In this document: in pieces, positions 35,975-45,267 of the stretch | How the letters are laid out: the number at the start of each line of letters is the position of its first letter | Position numbering within the stretch: position 1 is the first letter of the stretch | DNA from: Alteraurantiacibacter hainanensis | GTDB lineage: Bacteria > Pseudomonadota > Alphaproteobacteria > Sphingomonadales > Sphingomonadaceae | DNA: 64,000 bases | NCBI RefSeq assembly: GCF_036321025.1 | Contig: NZ_JAZAPB010000001.1 | Location: 992,001-1,056,000, forward strand | Direction of reading: 5' to 3' | Notes under the pieces: model-generated | Told to the model about the DNA's origin: nothing | Seen by the model: only the letters and a program-made list of their open reading frames with translations | The model's database searches: none | Made by a program: the position numbers and the translations under genes

Positions 35975-37786
35975 TCAAGACGAACAGGGCGCTTTCCACC
36001 GCCTGACTGAAGCAAGGTCGACCCCGAAGTTGGAGATTTTTGCGATCTCCGCACCAAGGGGCGACAAGTCGCCGTATCTCCCAGTCGTCCCAATGGTTTT
36101 GTGCCCCATCAGGTAAGCAAGAGCCTCGAAGGATACACCACTGCTCCTAGCTACCGTAGGGAAATTATGACGCAGTTCTCTGAGTTGGCGCTTGCCTTCG
36201 CCGATCACGCCATGTGCGCGAATATACTCGCCCCACCATCGCGCCCAGCCGTCATAGAGGCCCTTCGTCGTTTGGGTCAGTTTCGGAAAAAGAGCCAGCT
36301 CTGCCTGATCTTCTAGCCAGCGGAGATAATCTGGAAACCCAAGATCAAGGAGAGCCTGAGGGATTGGGAAGGTCCTTTGACCAGAACCATGCTCGGAAGT
36401 CTTGAGGCGTCTCGGTCCCATTACTGGGTGGTCGCCTTCGTCGGTGTATCTCATCATCCATTGGCCGCGGCTGTCCTGCCAGAAATCTTCGCAGACCAAC
36501 TGCGCGATTTCTCCCGGCCTCGCGCCGGTGCACAACGCGAGTAGCGGTATCCAATACGCAGCCTCTCCTCTACCCCGGCTGGGGCGTTCGTGCTGAGTGA
36601 AGACCGGCAGTGCAAACATAGCTCGCAATTCGTCTCTGCTCAGTGCGTTACCGCCACTTCTTTTTTCTACGTTGATGGCGTAATCTCGGAAGGGATTGTC
36701 ATCGCGCTCAATTAGGCCTCTGCGACGAGCTTTGCCCCAGATTGAAGAGAGCACTCCCAAGTGCTGCTGCAAAGTTTTGCCGGTCAAACGCCGCACATCT
36801 TTGCGACCGGAATAAAGCTCGACGAGTTTGGGAAGCGGCATTGACGACTGACGCCGATCTAATTTGGCCGGCCTTTCTGCTACCAGATCAAGCCATCGAG
36901 TGACGTCTGCTCGAGTGATTTCCTTCCATCCAATGTCGCCATGAACTTCTCGCCACAAGCGCAGCCCTGTTTGCCAGATTTGACGGGTGGAACGGCTGAC
37001 CGGATTGACCTTCTGCGCTAACAGGTCTTCCGCAAGCGCGTCCATCGAGAGGGAAGCGGTAGGTCTTTGGGGGGTCGACCTCGCAACGGCGACTTCGTTA
37101 CGCTCCGGCTGGGCCTCCACCTCGACGTCTGCGCCCTCGTCGAGCAGCAGGGCCAATTTTGTGGCGGAGGCCATGTCTTGAGCCAGCAAAGCACGGCAGA
37201 GCTGAAAAAACTCATCCGAACGTGTGTCGAAGGTCAGACCATACTCGCAAAGAAGATTTTCGACTGTGTTTCCTTCTGCCTCAATCACCCCGCGTCTATC
37301 GCCGTCCGCGACCAGTCGCCTCCAGTGTTCGCGAAGTCCGGGTAATGCCTCGCGCAACCTTTCGGCGTTCGACCACGGTCCTTCTCGACCGGCTAGCGCC
37401 GCCCCAGCCGTGTCCATGAAACCAAGAGGTGCGTAGCGCCACGCGGAGGCAGCCAACCACCCTCGCCGTGCGTCATTCTCGTCAAAATGCGTGTCGACAA
37501 GGCTAGCCTGGAGCCTATGAGCATGGGTCTTCGCCAAGAATGGTATGTCCGCTTCCGCTAGCGCGGGAAGCTTACCTTCGACCTTTATTCGCGCAGATCG
37601 CTCCAGCCGTTCATACTCTGCCTCCGCCTCGCTGAAGCGGCGCTGCGCTTCTGGGTCGGACAAAGTCTTGGCCTTGAGCGACCGTTTCACCTCCCGGGAG
37701 GGCACGAATGGCCGCAGCTCGGCTGGGAACACGCGACGATAAGACAAGCGACCAGTCCGCTTATCCCGCTCGATATGCTTGGTCAT
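35975..37786 (-). CDS. Tyrosine integrase of the tRNA-Leu element
   Basis: 603 aa, long for an integrase. N-terminal arm-binding part (YRRVFPAELRPFV...KTLSDPEAQRRFSEAEAEYE), central core-binding SAM-like region (TGLRLWREVHGDI), then the catalytic domain. The catalytic residues seen are Arg in CTGARPGEIAQL, LRELRHNF (box II Arg), His in YLMGHKTIG and Tyr in TTGRYGD. The usual first His of the box II HxLR motif is Arg here (RELR). It catalyses site-specific integration into the tRNA-Leu gene and excision. The gene ends close to a plus-strand ParB-like gene. Confidence 0.88.
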   Translation of the reverse strand: MTKHIERDKRTGRLSYRRVFPAELRPFVPSREVKRSLKAKTLSDPEAQRRFSEAEAEYERLERSARIKVEGKLPALAEADIPFLAKTHAHRLQASLVDTHFDENDARRGWLAASAWRYAPLGFMDTAGAALAGREGPWSNAERLREALPGLREHWRRLVADGDRRGVIEAEGNTVENLLCEYGLTFDTRSDEFFQLCRALLAQDMASATKLALLLDEGADVEVEAQPERNEVAVARSTPQRPTASLSMDALAEDLLAQKVNPVSRSTRQIWQTGLRLWREVHGDIGWKEITRADVTRWLDLVAERPAKLDRRQSSMPLPKLVELYSGRKDVRRLTGKTLQQHLGVLSSIWGKARRRGLIERDDNPFRDYAINVEKRSGGNALSRDELRAMFALPVFTQHERPSRGRGEAAYWIPLLALCTGARPGEIAQLVCEDFWQDSRGQWMMRYTDEGDHPVMGPRRLKTSEHGSGQRTFPIPQALLDLGFPDYLRWLEDQAELALFPKLTQTTKGLYDGWARWWGEYIRAHGVIGEGKRQLRELRHNFPTVARSSGVSFEALAYLMGHKTIGTTGRYGDLSPLGAEIAKISNFGVDLASVRRWKAPCSS

Positions 37787-37905
37787 GATACCCACGAATA
37801 ACGCCTCCGACGCGAGGCGTTTTGCACCGCCTCTTTGTGCTGCGAAGCGTCCGAAAGCAATGGATTTCAGGGATTTCCGCAGATTTCCGCCATCTGCGAG
37901 ATTGT

Positions 37906-37992
<87 letters not shown>

Positions 37993-38249
37993 ACCCTTGG
38001 CGTCGTGCGGTCGTGCCGCTGTCGCCGGGTAGGGGCGGGCCGATAGGACAGGTGAGGCGGGCTGTCAACGAGTCGTATCGCGCTGTGCTGTAAAAAGTTC
38101 TCCGCCGGGGACGAGCACCGGCGCCGGCATCGTCCATCCCCCAGGCGCGGCGCGACGATGGCCCGACAATCGACCTAGGGAGGCATTGAAGGCCGCGCGC
38201 GTTTCGGGCTAAGGGCACCGCGTTCGAAACATCCCTTTCGCTAAGGATC

Positions 38250-39200
38250 ATGGCGCACATGGCACGCACTTCCCCGCTCGACGGCAAGCTGGTTACCCTG
38301 ATCGGCGGCAACGGCTTCATCGGCAGTCACGTGGCGCAGGACCTGCTGGAGCGCGGCGCGCGCGTGCGTATCGCCGCGCGCGAGCCCGAGAAGGCATTCA
38401 AGCTGAAGCCGCTGGCCAACCTGGGGCAGCTGCAGTTCGCCCGCTGCAACGCCATGGACGAGCGCAGCATAGAGGCCTGCGTCGAAGGGTCGGACGCGGT
38501 GGTCTACCTGATCGGCACGTTCGAGGGGAACCAGCAGAAATTGCAGGCCGACGCCGCCGGCCACGCCGCGCGCGCCGCCGCGAAGACAGGGGCGACGGGC
38601 TTCGTCTACATCTCCGCCATCGGCGCCGATCCCGAAGCCAGCACCGGATACTACCGGACCAAGGGCGATGGCGAACGACAGGTGCTGGACGCCTTTCCGA
38701 AGGCCACGGTGATCCGCCCCTCGGTCGTGTTCGGGGAGGAGGACGGTCTCGTCCCCATGTTCGCCGACATGGTGCAGATGATGCCGATCATGCCGGTGTT
38801 CGGGGCCGACAGCGAATTCCAGGTCGTGTGGGTGGACGATGTCGCCGCCGGCGTCGCCGCCGCGCTGGAAGACCCGGCTTCTCATGGCGGCAAGACCTAC
38901 GAGGCGGCAGGCCCGGAGAAGCTCACCATGATGCAGATCCACCATATGATCGCGGACGGTCAGGGCCGCGAACGCAGGTTCTTCGCCATGCCCGATTCCA
39001 TCGCGAGCATCTTTGCCAGCATGCCGCTGACGCCGATCAATTCGGATCAGCTGGCCATGCTCAAGGAAGGCAGCGTGGCGAGCAAGGGCACGCCCGGCCT
39101 GGCCAAGCTGGGCATCAGTCCGAAGCCACTGTCGCTATTCCTCGACAGGTGGATGGTTCGCTACCGCAAGCACGGTCGGTTCAGCGAAAAGCGGGCCTGA
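38250..39200 (+). CDS. Complex I NDUFA9-like NAD(P)-binding protein (extended SDR)
   Basis: 316 aa atypical extended SDR. Rossmann motif VTLIGGNGFIGSHVAQDLLERG near residues 15-36; YYRTKGDGE contains the modified YxxxK. Sequence features (KPLANLGQLQFARCNAMDERS, IRPSVVFGEEDGLVPMFADM) match the complex I NDUFA9 family found in alphaproteobacteria and mitochondria, which binds NADPH and stabilises complex I or acts in quinone biology. Immediately downstream of the integrated element and tRNA, so it is native chromosome. Confidence 0.88.
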   Translation: MAHMARTSPLDGKLVTLIGGNGFIGSHVAQDLLERGARVRIAAREPEKAFKLKPLANLGQLQFARCNAMDERSIEACVEGSDAVVYLIGTFEGNQQKLQADAAGHAARAAAKTGATGFVYISAIGADPEASTGYYRTKGDGERQVLDAFPKATVIRPSVVFGEEDGLVPMFADMVQMMPIMPVFGADSEFQVVWVDDVAAGVAAALEDPASHGGKTYEAAGPEKLTMMQIHHMIADGQGRERRFFAMPDSIASIFASMPLTPINSDQLAMLKEGSVASKGTPGLAKLGISPKPLSLFLDRWMVRYRKHGRFSEKRA

Positions 39201-39225
39201 CACAGGGCCCGTCGCTCGCCCCCGG

Positions 39226-39999
39226 CTAGTCGTTCTCCGCCACTTCGACGCCGCGAAGGCGGGTGGATGCGGGCAGGTTCGGAATGCCTTCGTACAGGCG
39301 ACTTAGCCAGGCCGCGTCGAAGTCGCTCAGCTCTTCCGGCTGCTGGTCCTGCGCCGCGAAGAGGTTGAGCATCGTCCCCTCGCGCTCGTTCGCCTCGTCC
39401 GGGTATTCGGTCGCCAGCGCGCGCAGCGTGGCGAAGTCGGCGATCTGACGCAGGGTGAGGCCCTGCACGCTTTCCTTGTCCATAAGCACCAGCGCATAGG
39501 TAATGTCGTGGCGGACGGGTCGGTAGATGCGCGAATGGGCCTGCCACATGCCGGCCTCGGGCGGAGTGACCAGGTTCTCGTTCCGCCCCACGCGAATGCC
39601 GTCGCGGGTACGCGGCGCAACCTGATGCCAGACGCCGAAGGGCCCTGCCTCGGCCAGCATGTCCGCCCGGTCGGCCGGATCCATGTCGCGGAACAGGTAG
39701 CCGCGCCGCTGAACAAGGTCCGCAAGATAGGCCTGGCTGTCATCGACGATGGCCACCACGAGGTTGGGATCGCAGTCCCCTTCTTCCGCAAGGCGCAGGC
39801 CGAAGCGCTCCGCATTCATGCGCAGGCGCGTGACCACCAGTTCGGCATATTCCTGTTCGAGGCCAAGGATGCCGGGGCATAGCCGGTCCTCGAACCGCGG
39901 AAGCGGTTCCTCGATGATGCCGTCCGCCTGGGCGGGCATAGCCACAGCGAGGGCCGACACAGCGGCGGCGATCAGGGTCTTGCGAGCGATGTCGAACAT
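39226..39999 (-). CDS. Secreted protein, tandem paralogue A
   Basis: 257 aa with signal peptide (MFDIARKTLIAAAVSALAVAMPAQA). The segment PLPRFEDRLCPGILGLEQEYA...MNAERFGLRLAEEGDCDPNLVVAIVDD is repeated in the neighbouring gene, as is the C-terminal LSRLYEGIPNLPAS. Two cysteines (LCPG and GDCD) are conserved between the copies and may form a disulfide. No catalytic motif or named family is recognised. A 34-bp gap separates it from its upstream paralogue, so they form an operon. Confidence 0.75.
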   Translation of the reverse strand: MFDIARKTLIAAAVSALAVAMPAQADGIIEEPLPRFEDRLCPGILGLEQEYAELVVTRLRMNAERFGLRLAEEGDCDPNLVVAIVDDSQAYLADLVQRRGYLFRDMDPADRADMLAEAGPFGVWHQVAPRTRDGIRVGRNENLVTPPEAGMWQAHSRIYRPVRHDITYALVLMDKESVQGLTLRQIADFATLRALATEYPDEANEREGTMLNLFAAQDQQPEELSDFDAAWLSRLYEGIPNLPASTRLRGVEVAEND

Positions 40000-40033
40000 G
40001 CAAAGCGACTCCTTCGGTCCTTGCTTATAGCAT

Positions 40034-40969
40034 CTATTCGCCCGCCGCGCGCGCAGCGGCTTCGGCGTCCTCCTCTGCCATCAGGCGCAGCTGGCGCGCG
40101 GTGCCGCTGATCTTGCGGTAGGCCGGCAGGTTGGGAATGCCGTCGTAGAGCGAACGCAGGTAGGCTTCGTCGAATTCGGTCATTCCCACCGGGGGCGTGT
40201 CGCTGTCGAACAGCGAGAGGATCGAATCCATTACCGTGTCGCGCGGTGCGCGCGTCTGCGCCAGGCCGCGCATGGTGGCATAGTCCGCCAGCTGGCGCAG
40301 CGACATGCCGGCAACGGCAGCGCGATCGAAAGTGATCATCACGCTCGAGATGTCGTTGCGGATGGTGGTGTAGATGCGGGTATGCGCGCCGAAGGACCCG
40401 GTGCTGGGCGGCGCGGCCAGGTTGCGCACCTGGGCGATCGGCATGCCGGTCAGCGTGCGCGGCTCCACGTTGGTCCACACGTGCACCGGTCCGGGCTCCA
40501 GGATGTCGTTCTTCTGCCCGCTGTCGAGAAAGCGGAAGTATTCCGGGCTTTCCTCCATCAGCTGGCGGAACACCGCCTCGCCATCCTCGGCGAACATGAT
40601 CACGAAATTGGGGCGGCAATCGTCATCCAGCAGGCGGATGCCCAGCCTGTCCGCGTTGGCGCGGATACGCGCGTTGAGGGCGAAGGCGAAATCCTCCTCC
40701 AGCCCTACCACGCCGGGGCACAGCCGATCCTCGAAACGGGCGAGCGGCGCTTCCAGAACTCCGCCGTTGCCGACCGAAATATCACGTGCCTGGCGTTGCA
40801 CCTGACCGACCGAGACCGATTCCTGCGTGCCGGTCACGACGATCTCGCCGCTTTCGCCCTCGCCGCTTTCGTTCGGCGGCGAATCGCGCTCGTCCTGCGC
40901 TGCTGCGGCGGCGGGCAAAGACAACGCCGCGAAGGTGGCGAGCCAGGCGAGTCGGGCGGACAAAGTCAT
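40034..40969 (-). CDS. Secreted protein, tandem paralogue B
   Basis: 311 aa with signal peptide (MTLSARLAWLATFAALSLPAAAAA). An acidic linker (about 25-55) is followed by the core APLARFEDRLCPGVVGLEEDF...NADRLGIRLLDDDCRPNFVIMFAEDGEAVF and the C-terminal YLRSLYDGIPNLPAYR shared with its neighbour. It differs by a charged N-terminal extension with ESGEGESGEIVVTGTQ, reminiscent of TonB-receptor N-termini. ATG at 40969 is chosen for the signal peptide. Function unknown; the pair looks like a duplicated envelope protein. Confidence 0.75.
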   Translation of the reverse strand: MTLSARLAWLATFAALSLPAAAAAQDERDSPPNESGEGESGEIVVTGTQESVSVGQVQRQARDISVGNGGVLEAPLARFEDRLCPGVVGLEEDFAFALNARIRANADRLGIRLLDDDCRPNFVIMFAEDGEAVFRQLMEESPEYFRFLDSGQKNDILEPGPVHVWTNVEPRTLTGMPIAQVRNLAAPPSTGSFGAHTRIYTTIRNDISSVMITFDRAAVAGMSLRQLADYATMRGLAQTRAPRDTVMDSILSLFDSDTPPVGMTEFDEAYLRSLYDGIPNLPAYRKISGTARQLRLMAEEDAEAAARAAGE

Positions 40970-41108
40970 CTTGCAGGCACGATAGAAGCCATGGTTTGCG
41001 CTGCAAGACGGCAAAAGGTCACAAAACGTCGCACAATGGGTGCCAGTATTTGACTAGCCCCGCCCGGCAGTGCGAAGGCGCACTGCAAACAGATCGGAGA
41101 ACCGTCCC

Positions 41109-42299
41109 ATGTCCAAGCACGTCCTCGAAAATCTAGCCGATACTAATCCCGATGCGGAAATCTGGTGGGACAGTTCACCGCTGGTCTATCCCAGCTGGAA
41201 AGAGGAAACGCTGGCCGCCGCGCCCGACGGCAAGAAGGAAGAGTGGGAAGCTCAGCTTACCCGGTTCTACAAGCCGGATGCCCCCGCAGACATGGGCTTT
41301 CGCGGCGTCACCACCAATCCGCCGCTGTCGCTGCAGGCCGTGCAGCTCGACCCCGAAGGCTGGCGCAAGCTGGTGAAGGATATCGCCGCGTCCGATCCCT
41401 CGCTCGACGTCGAAGGGGTATACTGGAAGATGTACCTGCACCTGGTGAAGCTGGGCGCCGACGCGATCCGCCCGAAGTTCGAGGCATCGGGCTACAAGTA
41501 CGGCATGCTTTCGGGCCAGGTCGATCCGCGCTTCGTTACCGATGGCGAGGCCATGCTGGAGCAGGGCCTGTCGATCGCCGCGCAGGGCGACAACGTGATG
41601 GTCAAGCTGCCCGGCTCCAAGGAAGGGTACGAAGTGCTGGAGGAACTGACCGCGCGCGGCATTTCCACCAACAACACCACCAGCTTTGCCGTGGCGCAGT
41701 ACAGCGTGTGCCGCGCGGCGGTGACGGCGGGCCTGCAGCGCGCGAAGGCGGCGGGCGTCGACCTGTCGAAGTGGCGCAGCGTCATCACCCACATGTCCAG
41801 CCGCCTTGGCGAAAAGGGCGACTGGAAGACGCAGGCCAAGCAGCGCGGGATCGAACTGTCACTGGACGAAATCCGTGATGGCGAGGAAGCCGTGCTGAAG
41901 CGCGCCTACTGGCACGGCAAGGACATCGACCATCCCAGCAAGATGCTGCAATGCTCGATGCGCGTGGAGAAGGACAAGGACGGCAACACCGTCTCGCGTC
42001 ATATCGAGGACTTTGCCGGCAGCGACATGGTCTACACCTGCCCGCCCAGCTACATCAAACAGCTGATGGACGTGGAGGATGAACTCGCTCCGCTCGATCC
42101 CAAGGCAATCGAGCGCGAGGCGAACCCGGCCAGCGTGGAGAAGCTGATGAAGCTCCCCTCCTTCCGCCAGGCCTACGAATTCGAAGGCATGAAGCCGCAC
42201 GAATTCGCGCAGTTCGGCAGCTTCCAGGCGACCGCGGCCGAGTTCGCCGCCGCCACGCGGCAGACGGTCGACTTCGTGCGGATGGTGATGGAGGGGTAA
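41109..42299 (+). CDS. Transaldolase-family protein
   Basis: 396 aa. Aldolase-barrel signatures of the transaldolase family: GVTTNPPL, GQVDPRFVTD, a Schiff-base-type lysine in NVMVKLPGSKEG, and GISTNNTTSFAVAQ. Longer than classical transaldolases (about 220 or 316 aa), with an extra acidic C-terminal half including YTCPPSYIKQLMDVEDEL, so the exact substrate may not be sedoheptulose-7-P. ATG at 41109 follows CGGAGAACC. Convergent with a PfkB kinase gene 10 bp away, which suggests linked sugar metabolism. Confidence 0.8.
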   Translation: MSKHVLENLADTNPDAEIWWDSSPLVYPSWKEETLAAAPDGKKEEWEAQLTRFYKPDAPADMGFRGVTTNPPLSLQAVQLDPEGWRKLVKDIAASDPSLDVEGVYWKMYLHLVKLGADAIRPKFEASGYKYGMLSGQVDPRFVTDGEAMLEQGLSIAAQGDNVMVKLPGSKEGYEVLEELTARGISTNNTTSFAVAQYSVCRAAVTAGLQRAKAAGVDLSKWRSVITHMSSRLGEKGDWKTQAKQRGIELSLDEIRDGEEAVLKRAYWHGKDIDHPSKMLQCSMRVEKDKDGNTVSRHIEDFAGSDMVYTCPPSYIKQLMDVEDELAPLDPKAIEREANPASVEKLMKLPSFRQAYEFEGMKPHEFAQFGSFQATAAEFAAATRQTVDFVRMVMEG

Positions 42300-42309
42300 G
42301 CCGCGCGGC

Positions 42310-43161
42310 TTACAGATCGGCGATCCACTTGCGCGTGCCGAGGTGGCGACAGCTTCGTGCAGCCACCTCGGCGGCGCGGGTCAATGCTGTCGGCACATCT
42401 TCGCCCGCCGCCAGGAAGTGGCAATAGGCACCGTGGAATATGTCGCCTGCGCCCAGCGTGTCGATGGCATCGACGCTGGGCGCGGCCACCTCTCCCTTCG
42501 CCCCGCCCGCACTCCATGAAATCGGCCCCGGCCCGCGCGTGATTGCCGCGACCGACGGGCCGAGCGCGTGGACCGCCTCGAGAATGTCCGCGTCGCCGTG
42601 TCCGGGCGGATGGAACCGCTCCGACACGATGGCGTGATCGACATGGGCGATCAGGTCGCCGGTCCACGGTTTCCACGATCCGCCGTCCAGCACCACGGGG
42701 ATGCCGCGCTCACGCGCTGCCTGCGCCAGCGGAACGGCGATCTCGGGCAGGAAGCCATCGCAGTAGAGCACATCCACACCTTCGAGGCAGGATGGACCGG
42801 GCACCGCGCGGGCTACCGCCTGCGGGGGCTGCTGATCGACGATCGTGCGCGTGCCGCCATCGGGCACGACGATGATGCTGGAAACGGGAAGCACCTGGGC
42901 CTCCGGATCGGCAAAATCCTCAACAGGCACGCGGTAATGATCGAGCTCGCCGCGCACGGCGTCGGCGAATGGGCCCGCGCCCAGCAGGGCGAACAGCCGC
43001 ACTGCGCTGCCGAGCGCCTGCGCAGTTACCGCTCCGTTCAGGGCGGACCCGCCCGCCCCGGCCCAGAACTGCGTTGCCGAAAGCTTGCCGTCTTCCACGG
43101 GGAATGTGGGACAGGAATAGCCGAGATCGAAAGTGGCGCGGCCGACGCAAAGTATGCTCAT
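42310..43161 (-). CDS. PfkB-family carbohydrate/nucleoside kinase
   Basis: 283 aa. The PfkB C-terminal signature DTLGAGDIFHGAYC carries the catalytic Asp; GAGGSALNGAVTAQALG is the N-terminal substrate-binding motif. Family members phosphorylate ribose, fructose, 2-keto-3-deoxygluconate or nucleosides; the exact substrate is not visible. Convergent with the transaldolase-like gene. Confidence 0.85.
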   Translation of the reverse strand: MSILCVGRATFDLGYSCPTFPVEDGKLSATQFWAGAGGSALNGAVTAQALGSAVRLFALLGAGPFADAVRGELDHYRVPVEDFADPEAQVLPVSSIIVVPDGGTRTIVDQQPPQAVARAVPGPSCLEGVDVLYCDGFLPEIAVPLAQAARERGIPVVLDGGSWKPWTGDLIAHVDHAIVSERFHPPGHGDADILEAVHALGPSVAAITRGPGPISWSAGGAKGEVAAPSVDAIDTLGAGDIFHGAYCHFLAAGEDVPTALTRAAEVAARSCRHLGTRKWIADL

Positions 43162-43262
43162 GCAGTTCCCTTAGCCGATCTGCGACGGCCGGGGGAACCG
43201 GCCCGCCCGCCAGCCGCTTCTGGCAGGTGCGCTCTGTTGTTGAATTCTTTGTCCACTTCGTG

Positions 43263-43394
43263 ATGGCGATCACCGGCGCGCTGGGCGTGGCGATTGCCTG
43301 GGTCGGTGCGCTGTCGCTGCTCGGAGCATTCGGCCTTGTGGGCGGCGGCTGGTTCTGGCGCAGCAGGAAGCGCCGCGACAAGCACCGGCGCTAG
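43263..43394 (+). CDS. Possible small membrane protein
   Basis: A 43-aa frame, MAITGALGVAIAWVGALSLL then a Gly-rich span and the basic tail WFWRSRKRRDKHRR. One hydrophobic segment with positive-inside tail is credible for a membrane microprotein. There is no clear ribosome-binding site upstream and the stop overlaps the 3' end of the acyl-CoA synthetase gene, so it may be spurious. Confidence 0.3.
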   Translation: MAITGALGVAIAWVGALSLLGAFGLVGGGWFWRSRKRRDKHRR

Positions 43395-45013
43395 ACGGCG
43401 CCTGCCTTACCTGCCCGCTCCTCCACCCACTGGTCGCGCAGCTTGAACTTGCGAATCTTGCCCGAGCCGGTCAGCGGCCATTCGCTCACCTGCTGCCAGT
43501 GCGCGGGGCATTTCTGCGGGCTGATCTGCGAGCGGCAATGGGCGCGCAGGGAATCGGGATCGAACGTCGCGCCCTCATCCACCCGCACGAACGCGGCCAC
43601 CGCTTCGCCCAGCACGTCGTCGGGCACGCCGACGACGGCACATTCGGCGACGTCGGGGTGTTCCAGCAACACGTTCTCGATCTCCGCCGGGAACAGGTTC
43701 TCGCCGCCGCGGATGATCATCTCCTTCACCCGGCCGGTGATCTTCACATAGCCCTGATCGTCCATCGCCCCGAGGTCGCCGGTGTGCAGCCAGCCCTCGC
43801 CGTCAACGGCGGCGGCAGTCGCTTCGGGATCGTCGTTGTAGCCGAGCATGGTGGAGGCCGAACGGCAGCGTATTTCGCCCACCTCGCCGCAGGCCACGAC
43901 CTCGTTCGTCTCGGGGTTGAAGATGCCGACCTCGCAGCCGAGAGCCGGCTGGCCGATGGTGGTGATGATCTTTTCGAAATCGTCGTCCGGGCGGCCGCTG
44001 GTGATAAGCGGGCTGCTCTCGGTCTGGCCATAGGCGACCAGCGTATCGGCGCCCAGCACGTCGCGCACGTTGCGCGCCAGTTCGGGGGCGACCATGGCCC
44101 CGCCCATGCCGATGCGCTGGAGCGAGGATAGGTCGCGCGGCTTCGCCTTCTGTGCCGCCACCATCGCCACTGCCATGGTTGGCACGCAGATCGTCCAGCT
44201 GATCTTCTCCGCCTCGATGATATCAAGCGCGGCACCGGGATCGAAGGCCAGCAGCGGACAGTAGGCTCCCGCCGATTGCAGTGCACCCAGCACGCCCATC
44301 GAACAGCCCATGGTGTGGAACAGCGGGGTGAGGCCGATGGTGCCGAGGCCGCGCGGCAGGTCGCCCACCTCGATGAACAGGCGCGCGTTGTTGGTCAGGT
44401 TGCGGTGCGACAGGACCACGCCCTTGGGAAAGCCCGTGGTGCCGCTGGTGTACTGGATCTGGGCCGGATCGTGTGTATCGACATCGGGCAGCGAGCCCGA
44501 GGGGTCGGTGAACAGCGCCGCCTCGTCGTGCAGGTCCACGATCTCGCGCAGCGCGGGCAGGTCGTCCGCGACCTCCGCCGCGATGGTCGCCATCGGGTTG
44601 CCGCGGAATTCCCGCACGAGGAAAAGCGCGGCCGAGGTGCTCTGCTCCAGCACGTAGGCAAGTTCGCGTTTCTGGTAGGAAGGATTGACCGTGACCAGCG
44701 TCAGCCCGGCCAGCGCCGCGGCATATTCCACAAGCACCCATTCGGGCACGTTGGGCGCCCATACCGCCACCCGTTCTCCCGGCTGGAATCGAGTGGCAAG
44801 GCCCTTCGCCAACCGTTCCGCGTCCGCCAGCAATTCCGCATAGGTCCAGCGCCTGCCGACCGTTCCGTCGGGCAGGCCTTCGAGCAAGGCATCCTTTTCG
44901 CCGTTGTCGGCCGCCTGCTGGCGCAGCAGACCGCCGATCGTGGTGTCGTGGATTTCGTCGTCGGCGAACCAGTCGCACAGCGCGCGGTCCAGCCTGCGCT
45001 CTTCACCAGCCAT
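43391..45013 (-). CDS. Acyl-CoA synthetase (AMP-binding, FadD-like)
   Basis: 540 aa. AMP-binding core YTSGTTGFPKGVVLSHRNL (A3), YGQTESSPL (A5), GEIRCRSASTMLGY and GWLHTGDLGAMDDQGYVKITGRVKEMIIRGGENLFPAE (A7/A8), with the terminal lysine in LTGSGKIRKFKL (A10). All adenylation motifs are intact, so it should activate a fatty or aromatic acid to its CoA ester. ATG at 45013 has GGAGAG just upstream. Divergent from the glycine methyltransferase operon with a palindrome between them. Confidence 0.9.
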   Translation of the reverse strand: MAGEERRLDRALCDWFADDEIHDTTIGGLLRQQAADNGEKDALLEGLPDGTVGRRWTYAELLADAERLAKGLATRFQPGERVAVWAPNVPEWVLVEYAAALAGLTLVTVNPSYQKRELAYVLEQSTSAALFLVREFRGNPMATIAAEVADDLPALREIVDLHDEAALFTDPSGSLPDVDTHDPAQIQYTSGTTGFPKGVVLSHRNLTNNARLFIEVGDLPRGLGTIGLTPLFHTMGCSMGVLGALQSAGAYCPLLAFDPGAALDIIEAEKISWTICVPTMAVAMVAAQKAKPRDLSSLQRIGMGGAMVAPELARNVRDVLGADTLVAYGQTESSPLITSGRPDDDFEKIITTIGQPALGCEVGIFNPETNEVVACGEVGEIRCRSASTMLGYNDDPEATAAAVDGEGWLHTGDLGAMDDQGYVKITGRVKEMIIRGGENLFPAEIENVLLEHPDVAECAVVGVPDDVLGEAVAAFVRVDEGATFDPDSLRAHCRSQISPQKCPAHWQQVSEWPLTGSGKIRKFKLRDQWVEERAGKAGAV

Positions 45014-45165
45014 GTCTCTCTCCATGCCGTGCCCGCCTGCGGGAAATCTGCAGCGAGACTGTTTTCTGCCCCGGTTATAACCACTTCGCCGCCATGACCA
45101 AGAGATGGCCGTTGCAACGTCGAGAATTCTATGGAACGCATGGGTCTCTGCAGGGTCATAACTGT

Positions 45166-45180
45166 AACGGACCGTCCGTT
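45166..45180. promoter_or_regulatory. Perfect palindrome in the acyl-CoA synthetase / gsmt divergent region
   Basis: AACGGACCGTCCGTT, two 7-bp arms around a central C. The arrangement resembles TetR-family operators. It lies 153 bp before the synthetase start and 88 bp before the methyltransferase start. No regulator gene is adjacent. Confidence 0.55.
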
Positions 45181-45267
45181 TCGGACCCACTGCGCACGCC
45201 CGGATCGGGGATGGACCCGCCATGGCCCGCCAGCAGCGTGCATTTAGCATCGAGAGGGGATCAACCG

